Of a stretch of 10,990 bases of DNA, positions 6,833 through 10,990 are shown in pieces. The translations under genes and the position numbers were made by a program. The notes beneath the pieces are model-generated. The model saw nothing but the letters and a program-made list of their open reading frames with translations. It was not told where the DNA came from and ran no database searches. This stretch comes from Thermoplasmata archaeon. GTDB taxonomy: Archaea; Thermoplasmatota; E2; UBA202; JdFR-43. Each line of letters starts with the position of its first letter. Within the stretch, counting starts at the first letter, position 1. Location of the stretch: assembly GCA_021162305.1 (NCBI GenBank), contig JAGGYX010000021.1, positions 1 to 10,990 of the forward strand, written 5' to 3'.

Positions 6833-7543
6833 CTATAACACCTGCCTTATTTTTCCTATGGTTGAGAAAAAAAGCAGGTTGTCGGCGATTGCGTATATTT
6901 CAAATTTTTCAATATTCTCCTTTTTCAGAACGGGGGAAAGATAGTATTCTTTCTCTGTCGTTGTCACATCAGTTCCACTTGCAAGAGGGCTTAAAGCAGG
7001 TAGAACCACAATATGCTCGCTTATTAAAAAGCACGGTAGTTTTATAATGGCGCCAATGGCGTCTCTCAAGCTAACACTTGGATGCTCATGCCCTATTATT
7101 TTTCTTCTTCCTTCCATGTCTTTATGTCCATGAAATATGGTTATCTCGTCCACTTTATAACTCTCCACAACCCTTACTCCGGCTTTAGATGCAATTGTTT
7201 TCAAAAAGTTATCATGATTTCCTCTTATCAGTAAAACATCTGTTTTGCTTTTTATAAAGTTCAGCAATTCTATGGCTTCGTTCCATTCCTGCCTTAAATT
7301 TTTTCCAAATTCGTGCTTGAAATCGCCATTTATTATCAATAATCTGGGCTCAAACCTCTCTATTATTTTTTCTATTCTTTCCATTAAAATTTTTTTCTGA
7401 TAGTTCGGAATCATTACTCCTTCTCTCTGTAATACTCCTTCGTAACCAATATGCAAGTCGCTCACAATCGCTATCTGGTGCTCTGGCAGGAATGCAGCGT
7501 ATAAATCGCTTATTATTATGCCATCTTTCTCTATTTCATGCAT
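6833..7543 (-). CDS. Calcineurin-like metallophosphoesterase (COG1407 / PdeM-like)
   Basis: A 236-residue cytoplasmic metallophosphoesterase of the small archaeal SbcD-related/ICC-like group. The full metal-binding set is visible in order: SDLHIGYE (28-35), NGDFKH (72-77), RGNHDN (107-112), FHGHKD (137-142) and IGHEHPS (150-156). These should bind two metal ions, often Mn in this superfamily, for phosphodiester or phosphomonoester hydrolysis. It overlaps the end of the lhr helicase gene by 8 nt, so the two are almost certainly co-transcribed. In bacteria, COG1407 proteins (PdeM) sit with an Lhr-core helicase and a DNA ligase and act as Mn-dependent DNA nucleases. By analogy this is a candidate nucleic-acid processing enzyme working with Lhr; no ligase is in the window. 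Start ATG 7541-7543 has only a weak upstream match (TTGAT). The stop is TAG. Confidence 0.88.
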   Translation of the reverse strand: MHEIEKDGIIISDLYAAFLPEHQIAIVSDLHIGYEGVLQREGVMIPNYQKKILMERIEKIIERFEPRLLIINGDFKHEFGKNLRQEWNEAIELLNFIKSKTDVLLIRGNHDNFLKTIASKAGVRVVESYKVDEITIFHGHKDMEGRRKIIGHEHPSVSLRDAIGAIIKLPCFLISEHIVVLPALSPLASGTDVTTTEKEYYLSPVLKKENIEKFEIYAIADNLLFFSTIGKIRQVL

Positions 7544-10103
7544 TTTTTATCAACTGCATAACTTCCTTATGCAATTCTCTTATCAATTCTTTTCTGTCTT
7601 CCATCAGAACAACATCCGTTGCACCTATGGCAACAATATTGAACGAAAACGGAGATGGAAGCATTGTTCTTAAAACCCTTATTTCTATTTTCCCTTCCTC
7701 TATTTTCTTCATGTATTTTTTTGCATTTTTGATATCCATCGAATCTTCCATTATCTCTCGATATGTTTCTTTCAATGCAGGAAATTCAGGATCAATTTCT
7801 CTTACAACTTTAAATAGCATTGAAGCATTTTTTTGCTGCCTCGATACACTCATTTCATGTCCCAAATAATTTTTCAATATCATCAGGCTTCTTGTTGCCA
7901 CATGCCTGAAACGACGTTTCAAAATTTCTGTATTGGCAAGAGCCTTTTCCAAATCCTCTTCCATATTTTTTGCTTTAAATAGAGATTTTAATTCTTCATC
8001 GCTTATGTCATATTTCCACCACGGATAAATTATAGCAAAACCATTATCTGTTATGGCAAGCCTTACATTGAATTTGAATTTTTTAGTTATCCTGTATGCA
8101 AAAATTCTCGATAATGCATCATTTGCTCTTCTTCCAACCAGAGTATGAAAAATGATATAACGGTAACCATCCTTTTCAAATATTTCCACTACAACCCGCC
8201 TATCATGAGGGATAATAAAATGAGATTGTTCTTCAAAATAGGAGATTATTGCCATGGCTGTTTTTTCATCTATGCCATACTTTTTAATCAGATAGTCTAT
8301 GGCTTTGTATGCATTGCCAATCAGGCTTTCCATTTTTCTTCTGAACTTTCCAATTTGCGTTGCAAGGTCAAAACTCAATGGAAGCTGCTCGGAAAACCAT
8401 GACGGGATGGTCGGCGCCATGTCGGGGCGTGGCTCCACATATATTTTCATTCCCTTGCTTTTTACGAACTCATATGTATTCCCAGCAAGCACAAATATAT
8501 CTCCTTTCTTAAGGCGTTCTGCAAATGGTTCTTCCACCTTACCAACGTATTTACGGGCGAGAGTATAAACTTTGACAGCTACTTCATCTGGTATTGTTCC
8601 AGTATTGAGATAATAAATGGGGCGAACCATTTTGCCTCGTCTTCCAAACATCTCATCATGCTCATCGAACCATATTTTTCCATATATTTTTCTGTCTTCA
8701 AGTTCTTCATATTCACCTGCAAGATAATGAAGCAATTTGATAAAATCTCTTTTCAGAAGATTTTTGTATGGATATGCTTTCCTTATTACTTCTAAAGCCT
8801 CATCAACTTTCCATTTCTTTTCTATTGCCATTCCAACAACATGCTGGGCGAGAACATCGAGGGCATTTTTAGGTATTGAAACTTTGTCCAGCCTTCCATC
8901 CAATGCTTCTTTTGCAAGAACAACACATTCTACCAAATCATCTCTATCAAGAACAACTATCCTGCCTTTTGAAACTTCATGCAGAAAATGGCCACTTCTT
9001 CCAATACGCTGCAATGCTCTTGTAACACTTTTTGGTGAGCCAAGCAGGATAACGAGATCAATATAACCAATATCAATTCCAAGTTCAAGACTTGTTGAAG
9101 AGACAACGCATTTTAGTTCGCCCTTTTTAAGACGCTCCTCTACACTCAGTCTAACTTCTCTCGAAAGAGAGCCATGATGGGTTTCTATTTTTCCTTCTAA
9201 ATCTTTAAATCTGCTTTTCAAATGAAAAACAACTCTTTCTGTAGCACTCCTTGTATTGGTAAAAATGAGAGTTGTTCTATGTTGCTTAATCAATTTATAA
9301 AGCAGATTGTATAAATCATTAGAAAGCTCACTGGCAGGTATATAAATTAAATCATTTACAGGGGATATAACTTTTAAATCAATTTGCTTCAAAAAATTTA
9401 CATCAACTATTATGCAATCTCTTCCATTTCCAACAAGGAATTTTGCAATTTCTTTCATGGGAGCAATTGTTGCAGATAAACCAATCCTTATTGGCTCATT
9501 CTCCATGGAATAAACAAGTCTTTCAAGCGATAGAGAAAGATGTAATCCTCTTTTATTGTCAGCCAAGGCATGGATTTCATCAACTATAATCCATCTTACC
9601 TCTCTTAACTTTTTTGAAATTGAAGGGGCATTGAGTATGATTGATAAGCTTTCTGGAGTCGTTATTAAGATGTGGGGCGGCTTTCGTGTCTGGCGTTGCC
9701 TTTCCTGCTGCGTTGTGTCACCAGTTCTTACACCAATTCTTATTTTTTCTTTTATTTCATATTTTTCATATATCTCTTTGAGAGGCTCTTTTAGATTTCT
9801 CTCAATATCATTATTTAAAGCTTTTAGAGGTGAGACATATAAAACATAGATTTTGTTTTCAAGCATACCCTTTTTTGCAAGGGAAAGTAATTCATTTATC
9901 GCCGCCATGAAAGCTGCAAATGTTTTTCCAGAGCCTGTAGGCGAGGAGATAAGAATGTTATTTCCATTGTGTATTTCCATTATTGCATATCTTTGAGGGG
10001 GAGTAAACTTTCCATATTTGCTTCTAAACCATTCTTTTATCTCAGGCACAAGAATGCTGTATATCTCATCATCACTGTATTCATGAGTAGCAAATTTTAT
10101 CAT
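7536..10103 (-). CDS. lhr: Lhr-core superfamily 2 DEIH helicase
   Basis: An 855-residue, apparently complete Lhr-core helicase: an ATP-dependent 3'-to-5' translocase in characterised homologues, linked to replication-coupled repair or RNA handling. RecA domain 1 holds PPQRYAI (Q motif, 35-41), SPTGSGKT (Walker A, 54-61), TTPESL (148-153), VDEIHA (Walker B, 174-179) and SATIAP (210-215). RecA domain 2 holds FTNTRSA (281-287), STSLELGIDIG (336-346) and QRIGRSGH (365-372). A winged-helix region follows (about 400-500), then the Lhr beta-barrel and C-terminal module with PSWFSEQLPLSF (567-578), whose Trp569 is the likely strand-separating Trp, and TLVGRRANDALSR (654-666). The length matches Lhr-core; the long bacterial Lhr extension is absent. 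ATG 10101-10103 follows a TATA-like box by about 23 nt, without a Shine-Dalgarno motif. It heads a unit with the phosphoesterase. Confidence 0.95.
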   Translation of the reverse strand: MIKFATHEYSDDEIYSILVPEIKEWFRSKYGKFTPPQRYAIMEIHNGNNILISSPTGSGKTFAAFMAAINELLSLAKKGMLENKIYVLYVSPLKALNNDIERNLKEPLKEIYEKYEIKEKIRIGVRTGDTTQQERQRQTRKPPHILITTPESLSIILNAPSISKKLREVRWIIVDEIHALADNKRGLHLSLSLERLVYSMENEPIRIGLSATIAPMKEIAKFLVGNGRDCIIVDVNFLKQIDLKVISPVNDLIYIPASELSNDLYNLLYKLIKQHRTTLIFTNTRSATERVVFHLKSRFKDLEGKIETHHGSLSREVRLSVEERLKKGELKCVVSSTSLELGIDIGYIDLVILLGSPKSVTRALQRIGRSGHFLHEVSKGRIVVLDRDDLVECVVLAKEALDGRLDKVSIPKNALDVLAQHVVGMAIEKKWKVDEALEVIRKAYPYKNLLKRDFIKLLHYLAGEYEELEDRKIYGKIWFDEHDEMFGRRGKMVRPIYYLNTGTIPDEVAVKVYTLARKYVGKVEEPFAERLKKGDIFVLAGNTYEFVKSKGMKIYVEPRPDMAPTIPSWFSEQLPLSFDLATQIGKFRRKMESLIGNAYKAIDYLIKKYGIDEKTAMAIISYFEEQSHFIIPHDRRVVVEIFEKDGYRYIIFHTLVGRRANDALSRIFAYRITKKFKFNVRLAITDNGFAIIYPWWKYDISDEELKSLFKAKNMEEDLEKALANTEILKRRFRHVATRSLMILKNYLGHEMSVSRQQKNASMLFKVVREIDPEFPALKETYREIMEDSMDIKNAKKYMKKIEEGKIEIRVLRTMLPSPFSFNIVAIGATDVVLMEDRKELIRELHKEVMQLIKNA

Positions 10104-10121
10104 TGATTTTTAACCATGCAA

Positions 10122-10131
10122 CTTTAAAAAA
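10122..10131 (-). promoter_or_regulatory. TATA-like box before lhr, overlapping the upstream stop
   Basis: The minus strand reads TTTTTTAAAG, spanning the TAA stop (10124-10126) of the transporter gene and centred about 23 nt before the lhr ATG. The T6 tract could double as a U-tract terminator. It is less TATA-like than the other two promoters in this window. Confidence 0.45.
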
Positions 10132-10861
10132 TTTTGCCAGAGAAAACTTTTATTATTGTAAGCAATCCAAGCAATGCTGTAATCAATCCAATGATGATGC
10201 GAAGAGATTTATCATCCATTTTTTTAACAAAAAAAGCCGTGAAAGGGACTGAAATTACTGCTCCTGTTATCAATGAAGGAGCAAGAATCCAGCTTATTTT
10301 GCCTCCTAAAAAGAAATAGGCAATGACACCAAATCCACTTGTAACTCCTTTCGCAAGAGATGTTATGCTGACGGCATGCTTGCTTTTCGTTCCTGTCAAA
10401 ATCTGCCCGGCTGTGACAAGAGGACCGTATCCAGCGCCGCTAAGTCCTTTATTAAAAGATGCAAAAACACCAAGAGCCATTAACTTGCTCCATGAAAATT
10501 TGAATTTTTTCTGCATAGTGAGTAGTATTATTATACCTAAAAAGAATATGAGTAAACCAATATACAACTCGATTATGGAAGTAGAAACATTTATTGCAAT
10601 CATTACAGCCATTAGAACACCAATTATGCTCAAAATGCTCAGCAAGATGGCTATTTTGAGATGATGTGAATTTTTTCCAAAGTTTACATTTCCAACTTTA
10701 TGATGAGCCATTCCAACAAGAACCCCGCTTATTACCTCAGCAAGCAAAATTGATGGGACGATAGTAAGAGGAGAAAAGCCAAGCATTATTAGCAAGGGAG
10801 TTAAAATTGTTCCATGACCTCCTCCAAAAATTGCATTTATAAACTCACATATGAAAGCCAA
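10124..10861 (-). CDS. TauE/SafE (TSUP) family membrane transporter, 5' end uncertain
   Basis: An integral membrane protein of the TSUP family (formerly DUF81), which contains proposed exporters or importers of sulfite, sulfoacetate and other small anions. About eight hydrophobic segments are visible. Both halves show the glycine-rich family motif: IFGGGHGTILTPLL (11-24 from the TTG) and LSGAGYGPLVTAGQILTG in the second half. The only in-frame start is TTG 10859-10861, which leaves 11 residues before the first GGG and cuts the first membrane helix. The frame stays open upstream to a TGA at 10934-10936 and encodes hydrophobic FGLKFFIIVIV, plainly part of that helix. Removing one A from the A4 run at 10931-10934 would join ATG 10935-10937 to the frame and give about 270 residues, a usual length. 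So there is either a 5' frameshift (real or an assembly error) or a non-standard start. Substrate cannot be predicted. Confidence 0.8.
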   Translation of the reverse strand: MAFICEFINAIFGGGHGTILTPLLIMLGFSPLTIVPSILLAEVISGVLVGMAHHKVGNVNFGKNSHHLKIAILLSILSIIGVLMAVMIAINVSTSIIELYIGLLIFFLGIIILLTMQKKFKFSWSKLMALGVFASFNKGLSGAGYGPLVTAGQILTGTKSKHAVSITSLAKGVTSGFGVIAYFFLGGKISWILAPSLITGAVISVPFTAFFVKKMDDKSLRIIIGLITALLGLLTIIKVFSGKIF

Positions 10862-10937
10862 AACTATGACGATGATGAAGAATTTCAGCCCAAATATGGT
10901 TAATCCAATGTATAGTCTTTGACCAAAAGATTTTCAT
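10862..10937 (-). other. Probable true 5' coding segment of the transporter, out of frame with its ATG
   Basis: Translation of the minus strand in the transporter frame from 10933 down gives KSFGQRLYIGLTIFGLKFF and then a hydrophobic stretch that completes membrane helix 1. No ATG, GTG or TTG occurs in this frame before the TGA at 10934-10936. The ATG at 10935-10937 is one frame off, and ATG 10946-10948 is in frame but separated by that TGA. A single-base indel or substitution would restore a normal gene. Confidence 0.55.
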
Positions 10938-10944
10938 CTATTTT

Positions 10945-10989
10945 TCATCCATCGTAGAATCCTAGAGGTTTAAGAAACTTCTCTATCCA
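10945..10989 (-). CDS. C-terminal fragment of an unidentified upstream gene
   Basis: The only minus-strand frame that stays open from the right edge for more than a few codons encodes WIEKFLKPLGFYDG and ends at TGA 10945-10947. It looks like a compact protein tail and lies just before the presumed transporter start, as in the tightly packed operons elsewhere in the window. Fourteen residues are too few for a family call; I could not tell a transposase tail from a housekeeping enzyme tail. Confidence 0.3.
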   Translation of the reverse strand, partial: WIEKFLKPLGFYDG

Positions 10990-10990
10990 C

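Noticed and set aside
6833..10103. Helicase plus phosphoesterase as a new defence system
   Set aside because: Both are well-known housekeeping or repair families with no defence-type partners, toxin, sensor or mobile-element context nearby.
10934..10936. TGA recoding in the transporter 5' region
   Set aside because: TGA is the normal stop of at least six other genes in this window, and no recoding signal is visible; an indel or substitution is simpler.
1..10990. CRISPR arrays, tRNA or rRNA genes
   Set aside because: No regularly spaced repeats are visible, and the only non-coding gaps are about 20-130 bases and do not show tRNA-like arms or the conserved TTC arm sequence.

Overview
The window looks like a gene-dense, AT-rich archaeal chromosome segment, most likely euryarchaeal or Thermoplasmatota-like. 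The grounds are the archaeal-type fused sugar-1-phosphate nucleotidylyltransferase/acetyltransferases, the paired PhoU+TrkA_C proteins, a short Lhr-core helicase, TATA boxes about 23-28 nt before unit-leading start codons, and GGTGAT/GAGGTG-type ribosome sites inside operons only. The lineage is inferred from gene content, without any database search. All nine confident genes lie on the minus strand, so transcription runs from right to left. No stretch over 130 bases lacks a gene.

Reading in the direction of transcription: (1) right edge, 10862-10990: a 14-codon tail of an unidentified gene, then the damaged or mis-assembled 5' end of a TauE/SafE-type membrane transporter (10124-10861). (2) 6833-10103: an Lhr-core DNA/RNA helicase whose end overlaps a COG1407-type calcineurin-like phosphoesterase by 8 nt. 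This helicase/phosphoesterase pair is known from bacterial ligase-associated DNA repair clusters. (3) 1327-6797: a tightly coupled four-gene amino-sugar operon in the order GlmU-like paralogue, glmS, glmM, glmU. Together the last three make UDP-GlcNAc from fructose-6-phosphate, glutamine, acetyl-CoA and UTP. The first GlmU-like protein keeps its nucleotidylyltransferase site but has lost the acetyltransferase signature. (4) 92-1293: two tandem PhoU+TrkA_C proteins with a 4-nt overlap, probably cytoplasmic regulators of ion or metal transport. (5) 1-91: T/A-rich terminator-like sequence and an uninterpretable fragment.

Regulatory layout is simple. Three units (lhr-phosphoesterase, glm operon, PhoU pair) each begin with a TATA-like box that touches or nearly touches the stop codon of the gene before it, and their first genes lack a usable Shine-Dalgarno site, as expected for leaderless mRNAs. 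The downstream genes glmS, glmM, glmU and the second PhoU gene carry clear Shine-Dalgarno motifs, which also correct three start codons (glmS 5610, glmM 3815, glmU 2529).

I do not see a wholly new biological system. The observations most worth checking are the degenerate acetyltransferase domain of the first GlmU paralogue, the 5' lesion of the transporter gene, the helicase/phosphoesterase pair, and the compact terminator/TATA junctions.
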